This document shows positions 26,574 through 34,123 of a stretch of DNA of 64,000 nucleotides, piece by piece. The notes beneath the pieces were generated by a model. That model worked only from the letters and a program-made list of their open reading frames with translations, was not told where the DNA came from and made no database searches. The position numbers and the translations under genes are program-made. The stretch's first letter is position 1. The number at the start of each line of letters is the position of its first letter. Where the stretch lies: the NCBI GenBank assembly GCA_038501785.1, contig JBAMJR010000047.1, positions 5,047,501 through 5,111,500 of the forward strand, in the 5' to 3' direction. Origin of the DNA: Myoxocephalus aenaeus. Lineage: Eukaryota > Chordata > Actinopteri > Perciformes > Cottidae.

Positions 26574-26632
<59 letters not shown>

Positions 26633-26773
26633 TACATAAGCCCTGTTAACGCTTTGAGGCTGCAGAGCAAATTCGTTGTGTCACAGCGTTAGTGGTCATG
26701 TTGTTCATGAACACAGCCCTCCACTTGTGGTTGTGGAATGCATCTCGCTTTCTCTCCCTATGTTTTCCTCCGA

Positions 26774-26810
<37 letters not shown>

Positions 26811-29800
26811 CACACACACATGCGGGCACACATCTACTGAACAGCTGGACGGTTTTTTCTCAGCTCCCGGGAGTCTGTATGATCAAATATATGTGGCCTG
26901 CGATGGCCCAGCAGGACACCATTCGTCCCTCAGAAGAACAAAAACACAATTACACCCAGTCCCAAGTTAATTGCAATGGCTTTGCTTCACCATATTTTTG
27001 TTTAAACTCAATTGAGAACGCGTCTGTCGCAAACTCCGTGCCAAAACAAACGGCATTCTGCCTCTCGTCATGCAAAAAAAGAAAAAAGGAGTGGAAATGG
27101 ACCAAAGGAATACGATTTGCATACATGTGCTTCTAAAAACGGAGCGCATTGGCGCTGTTGCTTGTGGGAGCGAGTGATCGGGGTTGTGTTATTTTGGTCA
27201 AAGGCACTAGAATTAGCGGTCTGTCATGGTCACGCTTTCCAACTTTCCCTCTGTGATGTCTTATTTTGGAAAACAGATGTGCTGTAGTAGTGCTCTACGA
27301 GTTTTAACTGACATGGTGAACTTGTGTTGTGATGCTTTTATCGCATGTAAAAGGCGAGCTCCGACAGAAGTAATGTGTTTAGTTGGATGTGTGTTTGATG
27401 TCCATGTTGCTAAGTTCGAAGAGCTATTTTTGGACGTTTCTAATAGAGCTTTCTTTTTCTTTTTTTCCTTCTTCTCACAGTGAACTAATGCAGTTTTATT
27501 TCTTCTTCTTCTTCGTCTTCGTCTTCTTCTTTTCCCAGAATGCATACCCCAAGCCTTCAGTATAGTGCTCTCCCAGGTCATCGCTAATGACAGAACACAC
27601 AGGCAGCGTCAGGACAGCTATCGTCAGGACCCTCCGCAGCGCGAGGAGCACAAGGACTCCTCCGACCTCGTCTCGTCCATTTTACAGGTCCATCAGTTTA
27701 TCCTCCTCTCACTGGGTTCCATATTCACATTTGTTTCAGGAAGTTTTAAAGGACAAATATCTTACACTATATAGAATAAGACACTATCAAATCTAACTCT
27801 TGGATCATCTGTCTTGCAGTTTGCCACCAAGCGGCCATCCAATAAGGAGTTATCCAGCAGTAACTCCTCTTTGAGTTCCACATCGGAGACGGCCAATGAG
27901 TCAACGTCGCCCAACACGCCCGAGGCGGCACCCCGAGCACGCAGGAGGGTGAGAATAACATAATCACAGGCCTGGGATCAGGTGAGGGTTTTCTTTCACT
28001 TGAACCCTTTCTGAATGAACGATTGACTTCTAGGGAGCCATGTCTGTGGACTCCATCACGGACCTGGACGACAACCAGTCCCGCCTGCTGGAGGCCCTGC
28101 AGCTCTCTCTGCCGGCCGAAACGCCAAATAAAAAGGAGAAGCACCGGGACAAAAGGCTGAGCCTCAACCCCATCTACCGCCAGGTGCCCCGGGTGGTCGA
28201 CAGCTGCTGTCAGCACATCGAGAAATACGGTGAGCGCCTACTTCCCCCTGCGGGCGCCAACATATATCATCTTCTGTTACGACTACGGCAGGTTTTGAGG
28301 TTGTTGCCTCCCCCTTCTCCACTCAGGTTTGCAGACTGTGGGGATCTTTCGAGTGGGAAGCTCCAAGAAGAGAGTCCGACAGGTGAGGTCATTTGGTGTT
28401 TTGGTGATGGAGAGGGACAATATACCCGCTTCATATGCATATGTTTGGATTAAGTTACTTACTCCTGGACCTTTCTCTATCTCTCACCCTCGAATCCCTT
28501 GAGTGAACGTAAACCAGGGTGAAGCCTGATGGGTCAATCGGTGTGGGCAGCATCATTTGTACATACTTTTTCATTCATTATAAAAGGCACAAGTACACGT
28601 CTTTAACCTTCAGATGTGTCACTTGATTCATTAGATCGTAATTTAATATAAGACTGACCCTCAGTGGGGTGATGTAACACGCAGCACTGTGTCCCTTAGA
28701 AATAGATTGTACCTACTGACATTTTAAAATACAGTTTTGTTTCCAGACATTTCAAAGAGGATACAAAGATAGAAGATAATTAAGCAAACCAAATTACCTT
28801 TGACATCTTTTCTTGTCGGTAAACATTTACAGTTGGAATAGACTCCGATAAATATAGTGATACAAATATGTTAATTATGGTTAGATGGACCACTATACAC
28901 CGGTTTATATTGATCTGTACATTACTTGTCTGTAACAAGTCTCTACCGTCTGTGTTGATACAATCCAAATGTCAACACTTATGCGTTAGCCGGCAGCGTC
29001 AGCATATTGTGAAAGCAGCTATAAAAGAGCTGAGCTGACGATCCCTATATATCCATCATGGCCGCAACTAATTCCCTGGAAGTCATCCAAAAGTCAGATC
29101 CGAGATTACGATGCGTACTGGTTCAACTAGTTTGAGTCTACCACGTCATTTGGAGGACCAACAGGAAGTTGGTGCGTGCGGGTCTGTGCGCTACCCAGAA
29201 TACAATGTGCATTGTTGTGTGTGGAGGATTGTTTCTGAATCCCCTTCTTCCTCTCTTCTCTTTATTACCCGGCTGCAGCTGCGCGAGGAGTTCGACCGCG
29301 GCATCGACGTCCAGCTGGACGAGGAGTACAGCGTTCACGACGTGGCCGCTCTGCTGAAGGAGTTCCTCAGGGACATGCCCGACCCGCTGCTCACCAAGGA
29401 GCTCTACACGGCCTTCATCAACACCACATGTGAGCCTCATCCTCCCTTTTTTTTCTATTTTGTATTCCCCCTCTTCTCCACGTGACCAAACCAATCCATC
29501 CTAATATGCGTCTGCAGTGTTGGATCCAGATGAGCAGCAGAATGTCACTCAGCTACTCGTCTACCTGCTCCCAGCATGCAACAGCGATACTCTCCACCGC
29601 CTCCTGGAGTTTCTGTCCACCGTTACTGACCACGCCCACGACCGGCAGGACAAACACAGACAGGAGGTGAGCGCCAGGGTATTTATTTTTTTATCAAGAG
29701 TGAATATGCAAACGGCTTACGGACAGCTTACTGGGGTTTTGCTCGCCTTCTGTCTCAATCTCATGGAGCGTAACTTCCCAAAGAAGTGATAGGAATCAGT

Positions 29801-30100
29801 TTCAGTCAGCGTCGGATGATGGCTGGAGTTAGAAAACAAATATGTTGGTTTTGAACCTCACACAGGAAGTGACATCATGGCCTGCGACTGTTTGAATGAT
29901 AATCCACCTCCCACACTCCCTTTAGTCGTCGTTAATTCCCACACCATGGACTTATGCATGCGTGTGTGCGTGTGTCAATGTCACCACTTTGTGTGTGTGT
30001 GTTGTTCAAGTGTGAGGGAGAAGTGTGTTTGTGCGCAGTTGGAAGTGTGTTTTGGGGGGGTTTTGCAACTCTGTGTGTATGAGAACGGACTCAAACATTG

Positions 30101-30150
<50 letters not shown>

Positions 30151-33100
30151 ATTCCCCTTCACGACTCCATGACTCCTCTGTATCTGAGATCGTGACAGGA
30201 AGTCGGAGCGTACTTTTGGCCCCTTGTGGCTCCCGTCTCTCCCCTCGGGGCTGTGAGTAAAAAAAATTAAAAAAAAGTTGTTCAAGCTTTGAAGGGCTTG
30301 TAACCTTCCGATGCCAATTGCGTCACAGGATGTACACCATCACCCAACCCTGGTGCAATCAGACTCAGCTGTCATACGCTCCATCACTTGTAGTGTTAAC
30401 AAACCCCAATGTGCCACTCTTCATCCATCTTTTGCTCAAAGTGACAAAGAGAGAGAGAGAGAGGGGAGGCCAAGAGAGACAGAATGTTGGAGGGAGAGGT
30501 GAGGGAATCAACATGGACGGATGGATGGAGGCTGGAGGAGAAAAGGGAGAGAAGAAGAGTCAGGAGGGAGGAAAGGGAACGTCTCAGAGGGCGGTGTGAT
30601 GTCATTTCATTTCTGTATTGCCATTTGCAGAAAGCACCGGATCTAGCATCACAAAATATTTGTCTTTTTTGTCCGTCCGACGGCAGATCACGGGGAACAA
30701 GATGACCTCTCTGAACCTGGCCACCATCTTCGGCCCCAACCTGCTCCACAAGCAGAAGAGCTCGGACAAGGAGTTCAGCGTCCAGAGCTCGGCCAGAGCC
30801 GAGGAGAGCACGGCCGTCATCGCCGTGCTGCAGAGGATGATCGCCAGCTTCCAGACCCTCTTCATGGTCAGTCGCTGGGCACCCTGAAGGACATTCTTAC
30901 GCTCCTCCGCTAAACACACACACACACACGTAGAACCCTTAGCAACAACGCTTGTGTCTTAGGTAATGAAAACAGTTTAGCGGACAGAAAGAAGGCACAG
31001 CAACGGAGTCAATAAAGGAAGTGAGAAACTACTAAATAGAGTGCAAGATGACAGCTGTATGAGGTGGGTTTTTGGTCCGAGTCATACCTGAATTCTTGCG
31101 AGTGAATGTCAGATGAAAGTAAGCTACCGCCAGTACGCCGGCAATAACGTCAAGAACTTTTCGTTGCGCGATACCTATTCTTTCCAAAATAAAAGCAGGA
31201 CAATGCAGCAGAGGTACCAGTTTTCTTGTTTCCAGATCCGAAACCTTGAACCGTGATGTTTTGTAGTCTGACGCTGCCGTTCGACCGAGGCTCACATTCC
31301 TGCAGTAAGCCAATGGAGAGCTATTAATCGCTTATAGTGAATTGGAAGCGACTTGCTCGGTCTTGGTGAGTAAAAACAGATTTGTAGGCAGCTCGGGTTC
31401 TGTGAATGGCATCTGAAAGTTGTTTCGTAACTTCTTTTCAAAGCATTTGACAGTGCGTGCTTGGGGTCGTGGTCCTCATCGTAATCCACGTGTTTAACGA
31501 GCAGAAAATGATGGTTATTACCTGGGGATCGGATTAAGACGTGCCCTGGCAAAAGAGATTTGTTTTTCGATGAGGTTGGATTCGCATATTAGTACATGGA
31601 ACAGGTTTTATTTACTAGAAATCAAGTACAGGCTGATGCAATTTATGTAAAAAAAAAAAGAAAAAGAAAATTGGTGTTTGCTGTTTGGAATATAACTGTG
31701 TTGTAATAGTTAAGTTGTCTTAAGCAGCTTAACTGTGTAGGTATGATCTAAAACAGGTGTTGTAGAGTAGAATATAAAAAACCTGTGTCTTGATTCATTC
31801 ACTTCACTAATAGTTCACGTCTTTTTAGGTGCCTCCTGACCTCCAGAACGAGGTTTTGATGAATCTGTTGGAGACGGATCCAGATGTGGTGGACTACCTT
31901 CTGAGAAGAAAAGCCTCACAGTGAGTTCCACACACACACACACATTGAACACATGAGGCGTTCGTTCGCATTGCCGTTTGCCTCTCTCACCTTCCGTAAT
32001 CGACCGCAGGAGTCCCGACCTGTTGCAGTCGGAGGAGTCCTTCTCCCTGAGCGAGCGCCGTTCCTCCAGCGACTCCAACAAGGTGTCCAGCGGCGAGGTG
32101 TCCCCTTACGACAACAACTCCCCGATCATGAGTGAGCGGAGAGGGGAGCCGGGAAGCCCCGGCAGCGAGCCGCTGTTCTGCGTCCCGGAACAGTACACTC
32201 TGGTGGGGCAGGTGGCCGGCTGGGGCGGAGTGCCCGGGGGCGACACCTGGGGCAGCAAAGGTGAAGGGTCCGGATTCTTCATCTCTGATCTCGGATTTAT
32301 TTTGCTTACAGTGCAGGAGGAATTTGACCTCTCTTTCTTTTTTTTCTTCTTCCGTCAGACGCTATATCAGAGGAGCACGCCAACATTTGGGGGACGTGGC
32401 ACACCACGCTGAAACCAACCCTCAAGGACCACGCACACACAGGTAAACCGCCTTTTATCGCGGTTGAAGAGCCACAGCGGCGAGCGCCCGACGCCCGCTG
32501 CGCTGGTTATTTAACTTCCGTTTCACTGGGACTTTGAGCCTCGTTTGGCTTCTGAACCGCGACGTATTCCCCAGTGAGGGGGAATGTTTTGGAATAAAAA
32601 TGGACTTTTTTTTTCCATTTCGTCTCGACTGTAAACTATTTTTATGGCATCTGATTCCCAGGTGTGAATTGTTTCGTCATCACGCAACACTGTCTGAATA
32701 AAGACCTGACAGTGTTAAAATGATATGCAAAATCTTGCTCCAAAGAGCTTGTAGTTAAATTAAACTTCCAGTGTGTCCTCTCTCTATCTCTATCTTTCCA
32801 TTGAGGACACAGTAAGGTTCGTCAATCAGAGCATTTCTTTGTACTTATGTTTTTATGTCAAGCACAAACTAGTGATGCGTGTATCCCTTGTTATTCAACA
32901 AACTATAATTAAATCTGCTGATGTACTTGATGCTCCGTGTCCAGGTTCCCATGGCAACATGTCAGAGGGAAGCTCCCGCAGCTCACAGGAAGGTCTCGAC
33001 GGACTCCATGGCGACGGCAGGCATCAAGCGATGCTGAAACGGCCTCAGACGGCGCCGGGCACCGGCGAGTGCAGGCCCCACCCGCCGGTCACCAGGGTGT

Positions 33101-33474
33101 GCGGCGGCCCCCACGTGGAGCCGGGGCTGCCGCCGCCGCACCTCAACAGCACGCGGGGGCTCCATCGAGCGAGCGGACACGCACTGAACCCGACCTCCAG
33201 ACCTCAAGGCGGGCTGAGTGGCGGCGGCGGCGGCCCGCCCCCTTATGCCGCCCACCATCGGCTGGCGAGTTCGCACAGCTCACCTCAGCTCGCGGCGGCT
33301 CCTCCGCCGCAGCACGGGAGGCTGAGCGCGGCGCAGAGTAACTCGGCCTCGACGGCAGAGAGCCAATTGGTGCCGCAGAGCCCGGAGTGGCAGGACTGGC
33401 AGAGGGACCGGTGGCAGATCTGGCAGCTGCTGTCCTCGGACAGCTCTGACACACTGCCTGAGACGCTGGTGTGA
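4181..33474 (+). CDS. arhgap6: arhgap6, Rho GTPase-activating protein 6, short-isoform gene model (14 exons)
   Basis: The spliced model joins 4181-4222, 22003-22162, 25234-25305, 27539-27687, 27820-27948, 28034-28229, 28327-28382, 29279-29429, 29518-29666, 30687-30866, 31829-31920, 32010-32260, 32359-32442 and 32945-33474. That is 2241 nt, 746 residues plus a TGA stop. ARHGAP6 is known as a RhoA-directed GTPase-activating protein that also remodels actin and binds phospholipase C-delta1. In this model residues about 225-430 form the RhoGAP domain, with the arginine finger at R258 (GIFRVGSS), K295 in ALLKEFLRD and the NLATIFGPN signature at 378-386. A basic, Ser-rich linker precedes the domain. 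A long Ser/Pro-rich tail follows, with a PPPY motif (668-671) and the C-terminal ETLV. Every junction is GT-AG and every phase agrees. The long-isoform N-terminus is absent from the window, so other isoforms should begin upstream. Identity is near certain; the first exon is inferred. Confidence 0.95.
5880..6320. promoter_or_regulatory. CpG-dense block in intron 1, function unknown
   Basis: CpG is frequent (CCGACGGAGCGTCACG, CGACCTCGCCGCCTCG, GTGACGTGTGACGTG) while the flanks are CpG-poor. Several GACGTCA/GACGTG-like motifs resemble CRE or E-box elements. No ATG plus splice donor arrangement was found, so an unmethylated enhancer or a non-coding promoter are equal options. Confidence 0.3.
6795..6824 (+). 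repeat. poly(C) run of 30
   Basis: Thirty consecutive C with no interruption. The minus strand is G30, able to form quadruplexes. The run is prone to length error in sequencing. Confidence 0.95.
7218..7263 (+). repeat. (GT)n microsatellite
   Basis: 46 bp of GT, in intron 1. Confidence 0.97.
8223..8291 (+). repeat. (CA)n microsatellite
   Basis: 69 bp of uninterrupted CA, one of the longest in intron 1. Confidence 0.97.
8576..8598 (+). repeat. poly(A) run of 23
   Basis: Follows CGATTCCAG and precedes CACGTTTGTG. No flanking duplication was recognised, so a retroposed origin cannot be shown. Confidence 0.95.
9230..9365 (+). promoter_or_regulatory. arhgap6: second promoter-like segment upstream of a mini-exon
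   Basis: A TATA-like TTTAAAATAA at 9251-9260 is followed about 25 bp downstream by an initiator-like GGTCAGTGT, then by a CpG-rich stretch with two copies of CGCCGCCTCTCGGAG (9296-9310 and 9313-9327). The arrangement ends at the ATG of a 7-codon exon-like segment. Each signal is weak alone; the spacing is what makes it notable. Confidence 0.35.
9366..9386 (+). CDS. arhgap6: arhgap6 second candidate alternative first exon (7 codons)
   Basis: The ATG opens seven codons (MESSSAQ) ending in CAG, followed by the donor GTGAGC at 9387. Phase 0 matches exon 2. The start context is moderate (G at +4, C at -3). It lies directly below a CpG-rich, TATA-bearing segment. It may be an isoform start or coincidence; a segment this short cannot be judged by coding potential. 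Confidence 0.3.
9528..9560 (+). repeat. (CA)n microsatellite
   Basis: About 32 bp of CA, 140 bp downstream of the second candidate first exon. Confidence 0.97.
11056..11084 (+). repeat. (CA)n microsatellite
   Basis: 29 bp of CA. A similar run with CACG units follows at 11206-11248. Confidence 0.95.
11206..11248 (+). repeat. (CA)n with (GCAC)n interruptions
   Basis: Compound array: CA, then GCACGCACGC, then CA again. Confidence 0.95.
11549..11618 (+). repeat. GAAGCTACGA minisatellite-like array
   Basis: Imperfect repeats of an approximately 9-bp unit (GAAGCTACG, with variants GACGCTAGG and GAATCTACG) give a higher-order 18-bp period. There is no coding frame. Confidence 0.75.
12507..12540 (+). 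repeat. (GAG)n microsatellite
   Basis: An uninterrupted GAG run of 34 bp. It produces a poly-Ser frame on the minus strand, which is not a gene. Confidence 0.95.
13396..13472. repeat. (TA)n microsatellite flanked by GTTAAA and TTTAAC
   Basis: About 77 bp of TA, bounded by GTTAAATATA on the left and its inverse complement TATATTTAAC on the right. The whole tract is thus one large palindrome able to extrude a cruciform. Confidence 0.95.
14020..14045 (+). repeat. (CA)n microsatellite
   Basis: 26 bp of CA, in intron 1. Confidence 0.95.
15094..15159 (+). repeat. (CA)n microsatellite
   Basis: 66 bp of uninterrupted CA. Confidence 0.97.
17322..17452 (+). repeat. dispersed fish repeat, copy A
   Basis: The run GGAAAGTCAAGGGGATGGCC, then CGTGAATGTTTGTGCAAAAA and ACGGCAATCCAT...GTTGAGGTATTTCGA matches a repeat I know from many teleost genomes (GGGATCACCAAAGT ... 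CATGGCAATCCATCC ... GTTGAGATATTTCA). Two more copies are at 47475 and 57800. I do not know its formal name. Confidence 0.7.
19446..19986 (+). mobile_element. Rex/RTE-type non-LTR retrotransposon, 3' fragment, decayed
   Basis: The segment follows the 3' coding end of a common fish LINE: a degraded FKYLG.LF.SEG block, AEMSFL, LSLRMRRDR, an RVQLRW block, VFRARTTG and RTRRGDY, then a terminal CCCCTGCGACCCCGCTC. Reading frames are broken by frameshifts and an internal deletion after the SEG block. It is in intron 1, sense to arhgap6. Family assignment is from memory of the consensus and is not certain at clade level. Confidence 0.8.
22003..22162 (+). CDS. arhgap6: arhgap6 exon 2
   Basis: The acceptor is CTCCTCAG and the donor G|GTGGGA; the exon is 160 nt, phase 0 in and phase 1 out. 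It encodes the conserved block GDYTWSSLSGRSVRL, then SLSELERARLQEVA and CQITMPK, which closely match human ARHGAP6. The human internal Met in this block (NSMSGRS) is Leu here, so a protein initiating inside this exon, as a shorter human isoform may do, is not available. An upstream start codon is needed. Confidence 0.95.
22163..25233. other. arhgap6: intron 2
   Basis: 3.07 kb. It holds a poly(A) run at 22951, the decayed hAT-like element at 23258 and a CpG-rich part at 24.36-24.88 kb with a 148-codon minus-strand open frame that I do not believe is a gene. Confidence 0.8.
23258..23480. mobile_element. degenerate hAT-like short element
   Basis: It starts CAGTGGTTCCCAACCTTTTT, the common 5' end of a hAT-derived repeat. 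It ends near 23480 in CCCAGGTTTGGATCCAATGA, a decayed version of the expected AGGTTGGGAACCACTG. No clean 8-bp duplication survives. It sits in intron 2. Confidence 0.55.
25234..25305 (+). CDS. arhgap6: arhgap6 exon 3
   Basis: A 72-nt exon, phase 1 in and out, with acceptor TTTTCCGGCGCAG and donor AAAG|GTACGC. It encodes a strongly basic stretch (DGQKRKKSLRRKLDSLAK, then EKSKDK) that is nearly identical to the human sequence. The lysine/arginine run could serve as a membrane- or nucleus-directing basic patch; that role is inferred. Confidence 0.94.
26579..26629 (+). repeat. (GT)n microsatellite
   Basis: 51 bp of GT in intron 3. A (CA)n of 31 bp follows about 150 bp downstream in the opposite sense. 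Confidence 0.97.
26776..26806 (+). repeat. (CA)n microsatellite
   Basis: 31 bp of CA, inverse complement of the GT run at 26579. The two could pair in an RNA of intron 3. Confidence 0.97.
27539..27687 (+). CDS. arhgap6: arhgap6 exon 4
   Basis: 149 nt, phase 1 in and 0 out. It encodes ECIPQAF, then the conserved LSQVIANDR, then a charged Arg/Gln/Asp region ending SDLVSSILQ. The acceptor follows a long TTC-rich pyrimidine tract. A second strong acceptor lies 58 nt upstream at 27479-27480 and would bring in an immediate stop. Confidence 0.94.
27820..27948 (+). CDS. arhgap6: arhgap6 exon 5
   Basis: 129 nt, phase 0 in and out, acceptor GTCTTGCAG, donor AGG|GTGAGA. It encodes the Ser/Thr-rich segment containing KELSSSNSSLSSTSE and NESTSPNTPE, ending in ARRR. 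The block is conserved with human ARHGAP6 and holds several proline-directed phosphorylation candidates (SP, TP). Confidence 0.96.
28034..28229 (+). CDS. arhgap6: arhgap6 exon 6
   Basis: 196 nt, phase 0 in and 1 out. It encodes GAMSVDSITDLDDNQSRLLE and continues to IYRQVPRVVDSCCQHIEKYG, the start of the RhoGAP fold. Identity with the human protein is very high in both blocks. The basic RRR at the end of exon 5 directly precedes GAMS, giving a possible basophilic-kinase site. Confidence 0.97.
28327..28382 (+). CDS. arhgap6: arhgap6 exon 7 (arginine finger)
   Basis: A 56-nt exon, phase 1 in and 0 out. It encodes LQTVGIFRVGSSKKRVRQ, with the catalytic arginine finger R258 at 28350-28352 (codon CGA). 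The finger inserts into the GTPase active site and is the hallmark of active RhoGAP domains, so the domain is expected to be catalytic. Confidence 0.97.
28383..29278. other. arhgap6: intron 7
   Basis: 896 bp of AT-rich, repeat-poor sequence. No exon or recognisable element. Confidence 0.85.
29279..29429 (+). CDS. arhgap6: arhgap6 exon 8 (RhoGAP core)
   Basis: 151 nt, phase 0 in and 1 out, acceptor CCGGCTGCAG, donor ACAT|GTGAGC. It encodes LREEFDRGIDV, then SVHDVAALLKEFLRDMPDPL with the conserved Lys295 and the FLRDMPDPLL helix typical of RhoGAP domains, then YTAFINTT. Confidence 0.97.
29518..29666 (+). CDS. arhgap6: arhgap6 exon 9 (RhoGAP core)
   Basis: 149 nt, phase 1 in and 0 out. It encodes LDPDEQQNVTQLLVYLLPAC, then NSDTLHRLLEFLSTV and a divergent hydrophilic loop (TDHAHDRQDKHRQE). 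The loop differs from human (ARHADDNISKDGQE) while the helix before it is conserved. Confidence 0.96.
29667..30686. other. arhgap6: intron 9
   Basis: 1.02 kb with a GT microsatellite and a purine-rich (GAGA/GGAG) tract at 30440-30590. A competing acceptor (TTTGCAG at 30630) would shift the frame and is not the one used in the model. Confidence 0.85.
30102..30148 (+). repeat. (GT)n microsatellite
   Basis: 47 bp of GT in intron 9, about 540 bp before exon 10. UG-rich intronic tracts are known CELF/TDP-43 binding sites; relevance here is inferred. Confidence 0.97.
30687..30866 (+). CDS. arhgap6: arhgap6 exon 10 (RhoGAP C-terminal core)
   Basis: 180 nt, phase 0 in and out, acceptor CCGACGGCAG, donor ATG|GTCAGT. 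It encodes ITGNKMTSLNLATIFGPNLL, the signature helix of the RhoGAP active site, then HKQKSSDKEFSVQSSARAEE, which is identical to human in memory, and VIAVLQRMI. Confidence 0.97.
31070..31560. other. CpG-rich foreign-looking island in intron 10
   Basis: Roughly two dozen CpGs fall in 490 bp, whereas the rest of this intron is AT-rich and CpG-poor. Both strands carry partial open frames, none recognised. The composition suggests a fairly young inserted element, but I found no terminal repeats or target duplication. Confidence 0.4.
31829..31920 (+). CDS. arhgap6: arhgap6 exon 11
   Basis: 92 nt, phase 0 in and 2 out, acceptor CTTTTTAG, donor CACA|GTGAGT. It encodes VPPDLQNEVLMNLLETDPDV and VDYLLRRKAS, which follow the RhoGAP domain and match human almost residue for residue. 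Confidence 0.96.
32010..32260 (+). CDS. arhgap6: arhgap6 exon 12
   Basis: 251 nt, phase 2 in and 1 out. It encodes SPDLLQSEESFSLSERRSSS, then KVSSGEVSPYDNNSP, which is conserved with human, and a diverged Gly-rich part containing EQYTLVGQ. The fish region between this and exon 13 is shorter than human. Confidence 0.94.
32359..32442 (+). CDS. arhgap6: arhgap6 exon 13
   Basis: 84 nt, phase 1 in and out, with a long pyrimidine tract before the acceptor. It encodes AISEEHANIWGTWHTTLKP; the WGTWH core and LK are shared with human (IWGTWHSTLK). The conserved Trp pair suggests a short interaction motif of unknown role. Confidence 0.92.
32945..33474 (+). CDS. arhgap6: arhgap6 exon 14, C-terminal tail and stop
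   Basis: Acceptor GTGTCCAG; 530 nt to TGA 33472-33474. It encodes a low-complexity, Pro/Gly/Ser-rich tail (176 complete residues after a split Gly codon). It contains a PPPY motif at 33235-33246 and ends WQRDRWQIW...LPETLV, matching the human terminus. GC content is much higher than in the introns, mainly from GCG/CGG codons. The middle of the tail is poorly conserved. Confidence 0.96.
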
Positions 33475-34079
33475 TCTCAGAGACTCTGATGGCATGATGG
33501 CATGATCAAACACCCTCCAACGACAATCAGCCCTCACCTCCCCCCGGCCTTCATTTCATGTTTTCTCTCAGCCCGCCTTTCATCCATCCACGGATTTCAT
33601 CCTTTCCGTGAACCCTCCGTGCTTCTCCTGCATCCCGGCGCCGCGGCGTTGTTGTTTACGTGTGCAGCTGCTGCCTTATACAGACTTCTACATCCAAGAG
33701 CCACTAGTATTTCTTGTTTTAAAATGGATGTTGCTTCTGTATTTCTTTTTGCCCATTATGTTTTTGATTTGATACCCACCAGAAATACCTCAAAAAACTA
33801 CCCTCTCCCAACTCCTCAGTGTTGCCACGCCCCTTATTTTATATTCACAGTGACTTCAGTCTTCATATCTCAATGGAGAACAATAGGAAACATTTGTTTC
33901 TTTAGTTTGTTATACTTTTGATTCATAACTTCCACACTAACATGAACCCATTAGTAATTGCTGCTAAGTGTAGAGTTTCTGTGTTCGTACCGGTATTGCA
34001 GCTCCTGTCTAAAAAGATCAAATGTTGGGTTACTTTACCGTCAGATTAAGTTTTTTTTGTATATATACACAAACATACT

Positions 34080-34120
<41 letters not shown>

Positions 34121-34123
<3 letters not shown>

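Larger units (their letters stand above)
25306..27538. other. arhgap6: intron 3
   Basis: 2.23 kb with opposed GT and CA microsatellites. It ends in a pair of branch-point/pyrimidine-tract/acceptor units, the second of which is the real exon 4 acceptor. Confidence 0.85.

Noticed and set aside
29767..30600. Possible extra arhgap6 exons in intron 9
   Set aside because: Open stretches are short or come from GT and GAGA repeats, and exons 9 and 10 join in phase without them.
30631..30686. Alternative 5' extension of exon 10 from the acceptor TTTGCAG at 30630
   Set aside because: It adds 56 nt and shifts the RhoGAP frame. The downstream acceptor gives the conserved ITGNKM.
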